Source: Rotaria socialis (taxonomy: Eukaryota > Rotifera > Eurotatoria > Philodinida > Philodinidae). From it: DNA of 64,000 bases. Below are positions 11,186-23,656 of the stretch, piece after piece. Below the pieces are notes generated by a model that was given only the letters and a program-made list of their open reading frames with translations, searched no databases and was not told the origin of the DNA. Position numbers and translations under genes: made by a program. Within the stretch, counting starts at the first letter, position 1, and each line of letters opens with the position of its first letter. The stretch covers positions 224,200 to 288,199 of the forward strand of contig CAJNYU010000501.1 in the NCBI GenBank assembly GCA_905331475.1, in the 5' to 3' direction.

Positions 11186-12175
11186 TCAAGCATCGCCCGA
11201 GCAATTTTCACTGTTCCTTGCTCGAAGGGCCATTGTATTGGCGTTAATAGTGTCAGTAGTTCCGATCGAGTTTAATGTAAGACGCTTGCAGAACAATTGT
11301 TGTGTACTTTTCCTTACTTCACTAGACATATACCAATAGATGTAGAATGTGCACACATAATTGCAATGAAATAATAGAAGAATGAGTTGTGAAAATACAT
11401 TCTCGAGGCCCAAACGAAAAATACTTTTCTCAATATTACTGGTTAAATTTAAATAGATACCTTCAAAGCCAAATGGAGCACCCGCAACAACAAGTACAAT
11501 CAATTGCGGGATTAACATACGACGAACCTGTTTAGTTAAGCGTCCTTGCCGTTTATGAGCGGCAGCATTTCGAAGGTTTTTCACCGTACCTAATGTGAAA
11601 AAAGTGATCACAAAAATGGGGCCAATACTATACACGAAAGGTGTCAATACAAAGGTGTTGAACGTCGTGTAATAACTGGGTCCTAATATGCAAAGGCCGT
11701 TGATGATGTCACTCACGAATATAATAGGAAGATAGACAATAATCCAAAATAATATTGTACCGATTATAGTTATTCGAATAAATTTCAGTGATCTCCAACG
11801 AAGACGAAAACTGGCACTGTGACAAGTACAAGCATATTGATCGAAAGCTGCCCAGCATGGAAATGAAATAGCTGCTACAGTAGTCATATAGAGTAGAAAA
11901 TTATGTTCCCTACAAGCAATCATATTTGTATTGAAAAGCCCTAAGCCAAAACCATTAACAAGTATACTTTGTAGATAAATCGATGGCAGATGTATTCCAG
12001 TCATGATCGCACCGGCTAGAAGATAATTTATACTAGGATGAAGCCAAAAAGACCGCTGTTTGGTGAAAATTATAACCGTTAAAATTGCTCCAATGATACC
12101 AAAGACAATCATTGGAATCGATAGAGTATAATTGAACAAGCGTGTAATAAACTGCAACGTAGTTGTATTAGACAT
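11186..12175 (-). CDS. Rhodopsin-like GPCR, orphan, bdelloid-type, 329 aa
   Basis: Single exon with ATG at 12175 and TGA at 11186. Seven hydrophobic segments fall at about 15-37, 49-72, 92-113, 133-155, 176-198, 219-241 and 258-282. C88 and C162 are placed for the TM3-ECL2 disulfide. N-glycosylation signals NTT and NYT lie at the N-terminus. The TM3 end reads FDQY where class A receptors usually have DRY, and TM7 lacks a clear NPxxY. ICL3 is basic (KRQGRLTKQVRR). Intronless receptors of this look are abundant in bdelloid genomes. The ligand is unknown; a sensory or peptide role is only a guess. It acts at the plasma membrane. Confidence 0.85.
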   Translation of the reverse strand: MSNTTTLQFITRLFNYTLSIPMIVFGIIGAILTVIIFTKQRSFWLHPSINYLLAGAIMTGIHLPSIYLQSILVNGFGLGLFNTNMIACREHNFLLYMTTVAAISFPCWAAFDQYACTCHSASFRLRWRSLKFIRITIIGTILFWIIVYLPIIFVSDIINGLCILGPSYYTTFNTFVLTPFVYSIGPIFVITFFTLGTVKNLRNAAAHKRQGRLTKQVRRMLIPQLIVLVVAGAPFGFEGIYLNLTSNIEKSIFRLGLENVFSQLILLLFHCNYVCTFYIYWYMSSEVRKSTQQLFCKRLTLNSIGTTDTINANTMALRARNSENCSGDA

Positions 12176-12639
12176 TTGTAAAACAAGAATAAGATTGTCC
12201 CTTTTTTACATTCCTTTTTATAGAGAAAAAGTGCAGCTTCATGAATATGTTGTCGATGACAGTTTTTTTTCATTGGCTTTTCTCTTGCAGAAATTTTCTT
12301 GTTCTCCAAAACATTCTCTATTATAGAAGGTGCATAGTAAAATTAATATGTGACAAACTGAAGAAAATAGGCTTCGATTCGATCATTTGCTGTATGATGG
12401 AAAATGTCTACTACAATTTGCATTTTCAAACACTAGTACAGTTGTCTTATAGAAAAGATTTGTTGATATTTCTTTCCAGAGCAGAAGCCAGGAAGTGGAT
12501 GAAACTGACTACGTAATCTGTAAAAAGATTGCATTTAAGATTATAGTTCAGTTTGTTTTATTTCAAAGGATTTCAAAACATGACTTTTCCGGGAAAATCT
12601 TGAAATAAAAGTTTTCTCAAAAGATGTTTATTACTCTAC

Positions 12640-13018
12640 ACAATGAAACGCCTCCTACTGTTTTTAATGAATTGTTTCGTCAAAATATCCTTCTCTAATT
12701 GCTTTGAAATACTAAGTACAGTAAATCAGATTTTAATGGAATTAAAAGCTAAAATTGCTGTATTACTTATCAGAGTTGGACAAACCAGGCGTGACTTGGT
12801 CAGCTCTCAAAAGATCCATGGAAGGTAAACCAGTCAGTAGGTCAAAAAAAAAGTTTTTTTCTTTTCATCTTGAAAATCATTTTTATATAAAATATGTGAG
12901 TCAACTATCAGTAAAACTTCTTTGTCTCTCAGCAATGGAAGTACCTATAGAGCATATTTTTTCACAAGGCGAATTATTTCTGCGTCAGCATAGAGTTTCA
13001 ATGTTAAAAAACGTTTGA
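12640..13018 (+). pseudogene. hAT transposase C-terminal fossil
   Basis: The frame 12755-13018 contains YLSELDKPGVTWSALK and then LCLSAMEVPIEHIFSQGELFLRQHR. This follows the hAT C-terminal dimerisation pattern (a YL-x-W segment, then the usual ATSAPSERVFS-GL-KRR block). The upstream part (12640-12760) looks related but is in another frame, and no N-terminal half was seen. The reading stops just after the motif. It is a 5'-truncated, frameshifted relic, and may be related to the source of the hAT-like MITEs in this window. Confidence 0.6.
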
Positions 13019-13020
13019 CA

Positions 13021-16000
13021 GTGTAGAAGTGTGACCATCATCTACGGTCGATATGTGAAACTTTTTTCTTCGCTTTTAATAATCAGATCTTATTTCGTGA
13101 GAAGCAATACATAATTAGATAGCATCCAAGTTGAACGAACTATGCAAACAAAAACAAACAAATCAGTGGAAAATAGATCACTCCGTTGAAAGCGTATAAC
13201 TAGATTTGACAAGGAAAAGTATTTTTAATACCCTGAATGGACTTGACTTGTAATATGAAAAAAAGTCTGACTTTCTCAGTTATATCATTCATTCTTAGAC
13301 GAGAACTAAGGAGTCGTCATCTGTGTATACAAACAGATTTGAACGATTTCTATTAATCAGTTACAAATAGTATGCTGCAACGATGCTATCTAAATGTCTT
13401 ACTTTACTGATAGACGTGATTTTTTTACGATGTTCATAACTGTAACACGAAAAGCTTCTTAAACGGTATTAGTAGCAGTTGTAATTATCATATTTTAATT
13501 TTAGAAACACTCAATAGTTTACTCAACGTCAATATAAGCAAAAGGATCGTAACGGATATAATTTGCTGGCATGGAATTTTCTAACAAAATTCATTTGTGC
13601 TATTTTACACCAGCACTCATCCAAAAATTGCCTTTAAATAAATTTTATATAAAACGTTTAGGCCAGTGAAGTATTTCCGATATGGCATATTTTTCTTAGG
13701 ATGGACTGTGCATATGTTATATATTCTGTTCTCAAAGAGCAATATGAAAAATAAAATATTAAAAAAATGAGTATAAATTTAGCATATTTTTGGAACTGTC
13801 ATTTGCATCGCAAATAACTTAATGTTCATAGGAAACCGAGAAACTCTCTTTTGTTTTGCATCTCTATGCCAGCTATGATTAGTTATTGTCAATTATTGAT
13901 ATTGATTCGCATGAAGAATCGATATGATTGATCAGATATTATCATTGGTCCAAATGTATGAGCACTAATTGTGAAGCTTTCTAAAAACCTAATCTCATTA
14001 AGTTATTATTGTTAAGCGCAAGTGCGCCAGTAGTTTTAATGTAATATTAAAACATGATACAGTCGAGGATAATAGAAGATAATAGTAATCTAAGACCCAT
14101 GTATTAAAAAAATAATCTATCTTAAAATCTTATGAACAATATTTTTACACGTATATCAGCAAACTCTATCCAGTATATTGGGAGAGTATTTTGCAGTAGA
14201 ATGTTTTTATTCGTTACTTAGTTTGTTTTTAGGAAACTATTTTTGATTTTTATAATAAAATTAAGATTTTGAAATATCTAGTCAATCATAATGGAAGTAT
14301 TAAAAATCATATTCATTTTCTGTAGTGTAGAGTATCTAATAAGCAAATATGTCATGATAAATAAATAATTAGATTTATCATAGATATAAGCATCATAGTT
14401 TCAAAAGTTATTGTAAAATATTCCCATGCATCATTGAATGAATGATTTAAAACAAATAAATTTATTCTTTTTATGTACGGTTTAGCCATTTTCTGTCAAG
14501 TAACTCAGGGCATTAGATACATACTATTCTAACAAAAGCATTGACGTACTATTTTCTCGGCCTTCATGATCACACTATCTTTAACAATCAAGAAATGTTT
14601 TATAATCTAGTAATGTTATCTACGATACGGATTTCTTACACTATACATCAGCATGTATGGTAAATTTGCATGAAATAATGTAAGTTTTACGCTTCACCCA
14701 TGGTCAATATTGTTAATTTGAGAATTTCTATTAGGCACTTAAAATAGATGTTATTCAGTATTGATTAGCTTGGACGAATCTATTTATAAATTTAATTATA
14801 GTTAAAATTTTGCTTATCAAATGCATTAATCAATTATTTATGAATTTTATTGAAAACTAATTTTCAACGTTCATCTGTTCTATTCGACTTAAACAAACAC
14901 GTATTCTTCTTATTCAGAATATAAGTAATGCCCAATACAGCAGTTGTAAATATGGTGCTGAGAAAATAGTAATAACATATTTTTCGTGATGTCAGAATTG
15001 AAAGATGCTTTTCAAGCAAATTCATAAGTTAGTTTCAAGGTATTCAGTAGAGAGCAACACATGACCGATCAACTTAAATTTATTTCGTTTCATTTACCAG
15101 CAGATACAGTAAAATATTTATGTAGAATATCTCTTTGCGAGAGGGCGAGAGAGACAAAATACTGAGAGTTTAAAATGCTGATACATTCAATATCATTGAT
15201 GAAATACTCGAAGGCAAGCACATTACACCGTAAAGCTAATGTTATCAACAGGCAATTACAGTCGTTTTTGTTATAGATGCACTTTGAGAAGTTTGAGTGT
15301 ATCTCATGGCTGTACATAAATTGCAATAAAAGGGTACAATAATAAGTCCTTCACAAGGGTTTATTACTCACATAAATAGCTCATGAAATTTTCAAAATCT
15401 CTTTTAACTGTTATAATAATCCTATAAATCTTCGTGGGCTTATTATAATTATTTTTTTATAAAATCCTAAATGCGTCATTAGTTTTTCAAGCGACTATCG
15501 TTTCATGAAAATGCAGTCTAGTAAACCCTTAAAGATTTGATATTATTAGTATTATGCAAACTCAAATGTTTGTTGTTGAACTCTTATTGTAACAATCTAC
15601 ATGAGACACGAGGAATGCTGGATAAGCATAACTTTGATGTAAACAAATCAATATTCAATTCTATCATATCAACGTCGATTGTATTTCATTTTAAATTATG
15701 CTTTAAGTTATAAGCTTAGGCATTAAAATGTAGAAATAGATTTATTTTAGAAGGTCGTCGGCATATTTACATGTAAATATCATCAGCAACCGCAAAAATC
15801 AATCATCTGTAAAATTATGCGGAAAAATTGATTACACAGCTCATTTGCATGCGCGTGTATAATTATTAAGCAGACGTTTCCTTTAAAAATTATTTTTAGA
15901 AAAATAAGTTCATGTAATCATCAGTAATAAATAATCAAACCGCTGAATACAAATCAATAAACTATCATTTTCAAAGTAATCATTCACTTTCTTAAATGTC

Positions 16001-16460
16001 TGAATGGTAATTCAGCAGCTATTATTTATTGTACATGGACTCTTTTAAAGTTTTAATAAATAATCAAATAATCTAAATATTCATCTTATACGTATGATTA
16101 TTCCATTGTTGCTGCTCTGACAACAGAGTAGATAGACGAAAGAGCAGAGTACTAATGAGCTCACACAATACCGAACTTGTTTTTCTTATTGCAACAAGTC
16201 AATCATCTGAAAAATAAACTTTTCAAAACCTTGAAAACTCATCATGCAAATAAAAGAATTCCTCTCTATAGTTTGAAGGACTTTAAATACTTCACAAGGT
16301 GCCGCGAGTCAGTAAGAGTGAGCGAAATTTTCTTTTATGTCTATTTGTTCATTTTTCCGTCATCAACATTCAATTTAATTTATTAACAGTATGCAGTCAA
16401 GATAAAAGTTTTGTAAAAAACGTTTATTTATGCTAACCAACAAGATATTATTCTAGTTAT
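13021..16460. other. Gene-free AT-rich region
   Basis: About 3.4 kb with no supportable exon on either strand. The only minus frame of note (15090-15326) has no domain-like features. No tandem array or TIR element was recognised. Confidence 0.5.
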
Positions 16461-16908
16461 CAGTAGTTTGAGAAACAATAAAAAGATCATAGTAAATATA
16501 ATTACATATTGTTAAGTTGCATAACCACTTTTCTCTTTTTTTTCTATTTCTATACATACCGCACTAATTTTCATAATATATACGTCCATCAACGATGTAT
16601 TATATCCATCATCTATTCGAATCTAACTTAAGATGTCGCTAACATATTACGTTTTCTTTTTATCAAACTATATCATATCATATATTATTATATATATATC
16701 TGTTCTATCGTTATTAACTTTATCATGTCTGTTTATCTCACGTTAAACGCATTATTGATTTATTTATTGATTTTTTATTCTTATCCTATTTCTTATACCT
16801 TTTCTTCTTTTTTTTCTTCTTATTCTTCTTCTTCTTTTAACGTTTATACTTTGAACTGTCAACCTTGTTTTATCGGGACAATAAAACTGAATGTTAAAAA
16901 AAAAAAAA
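16461..16908 (+). mobile_element. Poly(A) retroinsertion with 12-bp target site duplication
   Basis: TATTCTAGTTAT occurs exactly at 16449-16460 and again at 16909-16920. The 448 bp between them end in AATAAA (16880-16885) and, 10 bp later, a run of 13 A (16896-16908). This is the signature of target-primed retroposition. The insert resembles an AT-rich 3' UTR with a TTC-rich pyrimidine tract at about 16795-16840 and has no clear reading frame. It is probably a 5'-truncated processed retrocopy of a cellular mRNA, or a SINE-like element. The parent transcript is not in the window. Confidence 0.75.
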
Positions 16909-16920
16909 TATTCTAGTTAT

Positions 16921-17640
16921 TTCTCCTCATGCCTGCGTTTATCTGAAATATCAGCAATTGTTGCACGCTCATAGGCACGCGTTTGATAACGACTAAAATA
17001 CATTTACATGTCTAGATTTCGTCTGTTCGTAATCAAACATATTGATTATCCCGCGACGACACGTCTACTGTGCATATTATGTCAACCTATAATGTGCGTG
17101 TGCGCATAGCATATGGTGTTTGACTGGTTTGATGCATGCAATAAAACGAGTTGCATCTATTACATTACCGTTGTTAATTGTTTTACTAATGCAGTTTCTA
17201 TTTATACGTATACGTTCAAAAGCAACCGTTTGTCCTGATTTTGGTCTTAGTATCTTTTATTCGATTTAGAAACGGAGACAGACCAAAGAAAAACTCGAGC
17301 AGTGTATTGAATATTAGCACTGTATCACTTTCGCATTATAAATATTGATAGCAACAGCCCACATTTAAATGATATCAGTCTCCATCAGAAGAAGTAGAAC
17401 GCTTCAGTGTTATTTGTGATCTGTATCGGTGTGTTTATTTTCGATCTCTAGTGTTTTATCCGTTATGCACGACGTATCAAAATAATGTCGAGTTCAATAA
17501 AAGCAGTTAATCTGTTTTAATGACCATTTTCATTTGTATTTGATTTTAAGAAAAATATTATTAACTGGCAGCTGTCACATAGTAACATCATCGGCTCGTA
17601 AGTTAGATTTTTTGAAAATAGTATATACTAATATTTTTAA
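16921..17640. other. Intergenic, nothing recognised
   Basis: AT-rich with no coding or repeat signal that could be supported. Confidence 0.4.
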
Positions 17641-17669
17641 ACATGTCTTCTTGATATTTGCTAATGATG

Positions 17670-18710
17670 AGGCGTTGCTTATGGTGCATTAACCAGTGCC
17701 ATTACTGGCCGAGAAAAACAATGGGTTGTTAAAATTCACAGTCATCAAATTCCAAAAACATTAGACGATATAAAGATTCTATATCACAAGTTTAAACAGA
17801 AATGTGAAACGTTATACTTTCAAATTATTGTTATCATGAATTGTCACGGAGAAAACAATATCATAAACCACAATCACATGGTAGCCAGTCTAATCATCAT
17901 AACCGTAGAGGGTAAAAGTCAATTAGTTAGTATTTTAATTATTGTTAACCTCAATTCAAGAGTAAAAGTACTATGGTGCTTCACAGTAAACGCTTTCTAT
18001 TAACATTTTATTTAACAAGAAAGATGGTAATTCTCTCGGAGCTTCATATATTCAAAAATTCATCGTGAGGAACGTCTACAAATAGCTAACAATAATTCGC
18101 GTGATATCCCTGACTATAGTAAACAATCTATGTCGATTATGAGTCATGGTTATTACTTCAAAACAACGACGTTCAAAGAGTAGATTGGTATTTTTCAGCT
18201 AGTTTTACATAAAGATAAAAAAGAAACGTTAAACCCTCGAATCATTTTGCTTTGTTTTTCCCAGGGTATAAATCGTGATTTTAAAAAAATCAGTATATTC
18301 CATGAGTTAGTAGTTACGGTGGATTTCCTACAGTGAAACATTCATTCAAACCGCTAATCGAAGATCTACCAAACTGCATAATACTCTGGTTTTAGTATTT
18401 TACTGTTCAGAAGTTATACATCCTGTACTCAAAATTATGAGTCAACGTTTATATCAATTAATGAGAATAAAATTGATTTAAAAAGCTTCATAAAACGCCT
18501 CGACAAAACAATTTGATATAGGCGTTATTGTCTGCGCCTTCCAACAGTGAAAATCGCACCTCTAGGCGAAATGCCTTCCTTATTAATCTTGACTTAAACA
18601 GTTCTCAAGATCCATTCGTAATACATAATTTTCTTGTCCAGATACCTCGAGAAGTTCACATTAATGAGAAAAGTAATTTAAATAGACAACTGTCTATCCT
18701 ATTTATATAA
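17670..18710 (+). pseudogene. Possible decayed protein-coding sequence, unknown family
   Basis: Several short stretches read like coding sequence but are broken by stops and frameshifts: GREKQWVVKIHSHQIPKTLD near 17710-17770, HREERLQIANNNSRDIPDYS near 18070-18120, and APSNSENRTSRRNAFLINLD near 18530-18600. No splice sites link them into one open model and no family was recognised. They could be the exons of one degenerated gene or parts of a transposon. Confidence 0.3.
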
Positions 18711-18719
18711 AAAGTCATT

Positions 18720-21700
18720 AAAAAATATCCGCCTGCCTTTATTTTTGACATGACTATTAGTTGTAATGAGTTTTTTACGTAGTTTAAAAGGAATGTTGTG
18801 AAATAGAAGTATTTATTTCGAATCTATTTTCTTTTTCCATAAGAAGTTTTAAAAAACATACAAGTATAAGTCTTATTGTCACTGTTGATCAGAGCCTAAA
18901 ATGTATATATTGAAAGAAAGAAATTTGCCTCTTCAAAATTTGAAAACTGATATTAGCTATTCAAAGGGATTGATAACAGATATTGCTGTCCTAGCAGTAC
19001 AGCTCAGAACTTGTGTTTTATTGATTCCAAGATTCTATAGAATTCCTACTATTATTAGCTGCACCGACAACCGCGACCGCTAACAAGCAAACATTGATGA
19101 TGATCAAAAAAGTGTCATTTTTATCGTCATGATGTGGATCAAGAAAGAAGAATATCTGCAACCCATATTCTCTCTCATCCATATGCGCAGCGACTGTATA
19201 CCCCGTATTCAACCACGACTTATCAGCACGTATAATTTTCTTCTACTTTCTAATAATTAGAACACAACTACATAATAGATTCTTGTCTCACTTTAAGAAA
19301 AAAAGAGAGAATGATGTTTTTTGATAAAGGCACATTGAAACCAAACAAACTTGGGTATTTTTTCTTTACTCATTCTTTTATCAACAAAATACCATGCAGT
19401 AGAAACATGGCGGCTGCTTTGTGTTGTTGAGAGAATATCAAGGACAGACAATTATCATATATTTACACTTACACGAATTAAAAAGTCCCTGAAGATATTT
19501 TCGTTTGTTTTTCGTTGCATGATAATATTCCACAAGGGAAGATCTGAAAAATGGAAAGTTCCGAAGAAAATTTTACTCTTATATATTTATTGTTCTAACT
19601 TAGTGTTTTCAAACAAAACTTGGCAAACTCAATCTACTATCAGGCTTTTAAATTTTGCATTATTCCTCACTCAAAAGATAAATAAAACAATATCTATCAG
19701 TAAAAAGTACAAAGTTCATTCATCCAACAATTATTGTTTGCTTTGTCATCATCATCACCTCCATAAGGTATATTATTGCTGTTATCTGCGAATTTTGATA
19801 CTTACATAATAAAAGGCACCTCAGACGACAAGATTTAGTTAGATTTATCTCACACTGAGCGAAGTGTGTCAGTGATAGTGAAAAATTGAAATCGTGACAT
19901 AAATTCTCGAAACATCAAGGGAAGATAAATTGAAAGACTTAATTCTAACTGAATAAAATCTAAAGTGAACGTTAGATTATCAGTTGAAGGAAGAATCGAA
20001 ACATTCCACCTATTATTTTTCTACGTTACTGTATATCGTCATATTTGTTATTAACATAAGATAAAAAAAGAAGGGTATTGCAATGGTTAATTCTATTTTT
20101 TTTTCTATAGTCTGTTCTTCCCTGATCGATAGTGATACGTATACTTTTCTTGAATACTGGCACAACGAACATCAATCAACGCTAATTTCATTTGATATCG
20201 ATAGTGAGAAAAGAAAAACAACCGATATCATTGACATCGAAGATAAGACTAATGAAATCTTTTCTAAAAATAACGATAAACTGATTATCATAGTTCGTAT
20301 AACCAATAAAACGATAATCGATTAAAAACAAGGTGCAATAAATTTTGTTCATGATGCTGAAAAAACTTAAATTACTATTTCAGGTAATTTTTTTGCGCAT
20401 GCTTTGCGAGTGTCAATATAAATATTGACTGTCATGTATATTTTCTGTGGTATATAAAAATCTAATGAGCAAATATATGCTCCTAAATACTAAAAAGAAA
20501 GGTCTGTCTGATTAATGTATTTGCAGTAATTTCAAAGACTCTTAAAAATAAACGCTGTTAAATTTCATTTAGTCTATTTTTAATGGAGATTGTATGTTTT
20601 TTCATGAATTTCAATTTGGAAAAGAGTATTATTACATATTTCTATGGACTATCGAATAGCTTTTCCTCTGTTGTTTAGTATTATTTGATTACAGATTAAA
20701 TTTTCTAGTCAAAACAAAAAGATTGACAGAAGAACTCTTTCGTGTTTATCATATCCACCATCTTTATCAGTCTGCAAATATTTATGATTTGTCAACGCTT
20801 TCTCTAAGCATTGCATTATGCGTCGTGGGTGTAAAAAAAACATTGAATCTTGCATTCCTCCCTGTATATTTTTACATTTCTGTTGCAAGGATATATATCT
20901 AAAAGTTAATCGATTGGATATCACAATGAATAGCCTAGAACAATGTGTTTTTATTTGGTAAGTAAAGTTTTGTGGATAAATTCATCAATTTTTTAAAATC
21001 TTCATAATGTCGTTTCTCTTAATGTGATTAACGTAGAATAGAACAAAATGTGGTGTTACTCATTATAATACCATATTTTCTTTTGGGTATAGGTAGATTG
21101 ATTCTGACAAGATCAACATCTACACCCACATCCTCAGAACAATAGTATACATTACTCCTTGAGTGTCGCTTAACGAAATTCCTCTATTTCCTATCTATAA
21201 TAACTACATTTTGATATGTTTCTTCTAATGGAGATTCTAGATTCCTTTTTTTATTTTAGGCAAGTAAACAAAGTTGATTAGCTACAGATATTCAGCTCAT
21301 AAATTAGAGACCAATCGAACAGATAGGCTAACCATAAAATGTAGACAAAGCAGTTAAACAACTCTTTTCAAATGTGAATAGCAAAAAAATAGAGTGTCCT
21401 TGATCGTTCTCCATTAATATGATTTTTGATTGATCGATATTTAGGTTTTTTTAAGAAAAGACAGATGTCAGATACGCTATGCGGTAAACATATTTAGGCA
21501 TGTAGACAGAATAAAACATTTATAATAATGTTGATCAGTTTTTTTATATTAGCCATAGGAATACGAACACAATAAGAGGCAGTCATTTTGAACTATCCTT
21601 CAACGCAGAATAAAAATGAGTGTCTTGACATATATGAATCCTATCTACTGTAAACCATAGTCGATTTTCATTGATATTTAGCAGGCTCAAAACATCTAAT

Positions 21701-22598
21701 TTTCTCCATGCAAAACTGAGTCAACGTCAGAAACACATAATTCTATTTGCATGCAATTGCAATTCATGACTTGCATGAACAGCTGCATAAATAATTCTTC
21801 TGTAAATTTGTTTATTACTATGCTAGCGAACATTAATCAAAAAAGTTTTTCCTTTCAAATTTTGTTTATACGAAATTTCCATCAGTTCTTGGACAATAAG
21901 CTCTATTCGAGTAAGTCTCAACGAATAAATAATCATGGTGGAGATTCAAAAAAACAGCGCATCTATCTATCAGAATGTACTTGATGACACACAAAGGAGA
22001 AATTGGTAGACATCGGATGATTAATCGATCACTATTGATGAGGATATTCTGTAATGAATTTTGAATGAATAAACAAAGAATCACACAAGATTGTGTATTG
22101 AACTAATGTTATTCTAAACATGATTATATTCAAGTTGAAAATCTTGTGTTTTTCTTTTAGATAACTTGACATTTGTCATTAATCGATTTTGTTTACAGTT
22201 TTATCCGCAAATTCTATCGAGAATTGTCTACTGATAAAATCAACTTTATCATTGATCATATTAAGTGTAATCAATCAAATTACGGTGCTATTTTTGACTT
22301 CATGTTTTGTTATTAAATGAGTAAAAAAAAAGTAAACCAAAAGTATTTTTTGTCTTCCTTATCTTAAATTATTAACATTAAATTCTTCACTGAAAGCATT
22401 TATTCAGATGCAGATAGATCATGTATTATTGTAAATCAACACCCACCGCAGAGCTACAGAAATGTATATTATTTTGAAAAAAAAACAGAATGAACTTTTC
22501 ATAGCAAACATTTAATTCAGTAACCTAAGAAATAATATTTCAAATCAAGGATATTCATCATGTTATGTTATACGTGAAATTCATTTTAATATATAAGA
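18720..22598. other. Gene-poor AT-rich region
   Basis: No gene could be supported. Short frames at 18901-19083, 19351-19809, 20083-20325 and 21751-21984 lack domain features. A segment near 19350-19510 is a diverged copy of one near 24535-24690. Confidence 0.45.
19355..19510 (+). repeat. Diverged duplicated segment, copy A
   Basis: Shares an order of short blocks with 24535-24690: cattcttttat, ccatgcag, aaacatg, gagagaat, atatatttacacttac and aaaagtcc. Identity is interrupted by point changes. It may be part of an old dispersed repeat; no ends or duplications were recognised. Confidence 0.5.
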
Positions 22599-23656
22599 TC
22601 ACGTTTGTTTTTGTACAATTAAATGAAGACGTTCTTCCATGAAATCGATACGACTAACCACACGCGAATTATATTCTTCTGTTTCATCATGGGCTTCGAC
22701 AAGTTCACATGAACATGTTGAACCTATAGACATAATTGAACAATGGAGAAAAACAACAGGAATATTTCTAATTTAAAACCTACCAAACAATGTCTGAACG
22801 TTATCATCATTCACAACAAAAGGAGGACCTATTATAAAATATTTTTGGTGTGTAATGATTAGAAACTAATAAGAAAATACTGACCAGTATAAGTTAGATC
22901 AGTGTAGTTTATAGCTACGACAAAGAGTTGAGTGCGTTCAGGTGCCATGATTCGAATAAGGCGATCCCGGTATCTACAGGCAAGGATGAGTGTTGAAGGA
23001 AAATATAGTTTTTTAAAATTTTTACTGTTCCCGAGTCGACGGATTGATAGCTACAAGTCCTCCACGATCCCATATATAATCAATAGGTGGAAGTGGTCTA
23101 AAACAAATTATTGAAGATTTAAAAATATCAATATTGACTAATACAAACTTGTTAAATGTGAAAAAATCAGTAACGTATATAGTTAATGGACACTCGGTAC
23201 CCTTCACGAATAAGCGGTTAATAAATAGCAGAATAGAATATTTTGATTTACTTTGTAAGTTTGACATTTATTCGTTTCGTCTTTTTCAATCTCGTATTTA
23301 ATATTATTTTCTTGAAAGAATGCTTCTACACCACTTTGGCATCCTTCAATGCCAATAACACGATGACCCGCTTCTAAAACTGCTATCATGTCCAATGTTT
23401 TACCGCATAAAGTAAAAAGAACACATAGTTGTTCTTGTGCTGCAGTCAGTTTTGGAATCATATGCTTCTCAAACAAACTTTAAAATAAATTTTCAATAAA
23501 AGACATTAACTAAATACGAGAAAAAAAATATTCTACTCACTAGCTGACAACAGTTCGATGAAAACCAATTTTATTTTGTTGCCATCGTTGTATCCAAAAA
23601 TCCAAAGTTCCATCCTGACATGTCGATGTTTGTTCTTCTTTCGATGACTCACTCAT
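22599..23656 (-). CDS. TPMT: Thiopurine S-methyltransferase (TPMT) family enzyme, 7 exons, 241 aa
   Basis: Exons on the minus strand are 23656-23541, 23477-23252, 23201-23149, 23097-23026, 22973-22885, 22828-22784 and 22723-22599. All introns are GT-AG and small (about 50-66 bp), and the join is one open frame of 241 residues, close to vertebrate TPMT (about 245). Motifs seen: DFWIQRWQQNKIGFH near the start, the SAM-binding LCGKTLDM (62-69) followed by GHRVIGIE, the family hallmark WDRGGLVAINP (141-151), and the late GPPF. TPMT proteins are cytosolic SAM-dependent methyltransferases acting on thiol groups of aromatic or heterocyclic compounds. The natural substrate in invertebrates is unknown. 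Start: first ATG in exon 1. Confidence is high for the family and moderate for substrate. Confidence 0.9.

Noticed and set aside
12773-12790. CAGAGTTGGACAA as a possible hAT TIR
   Set aside because: It lies inside the transposase-like frame (SELDK) and has no inverted partner nearby.
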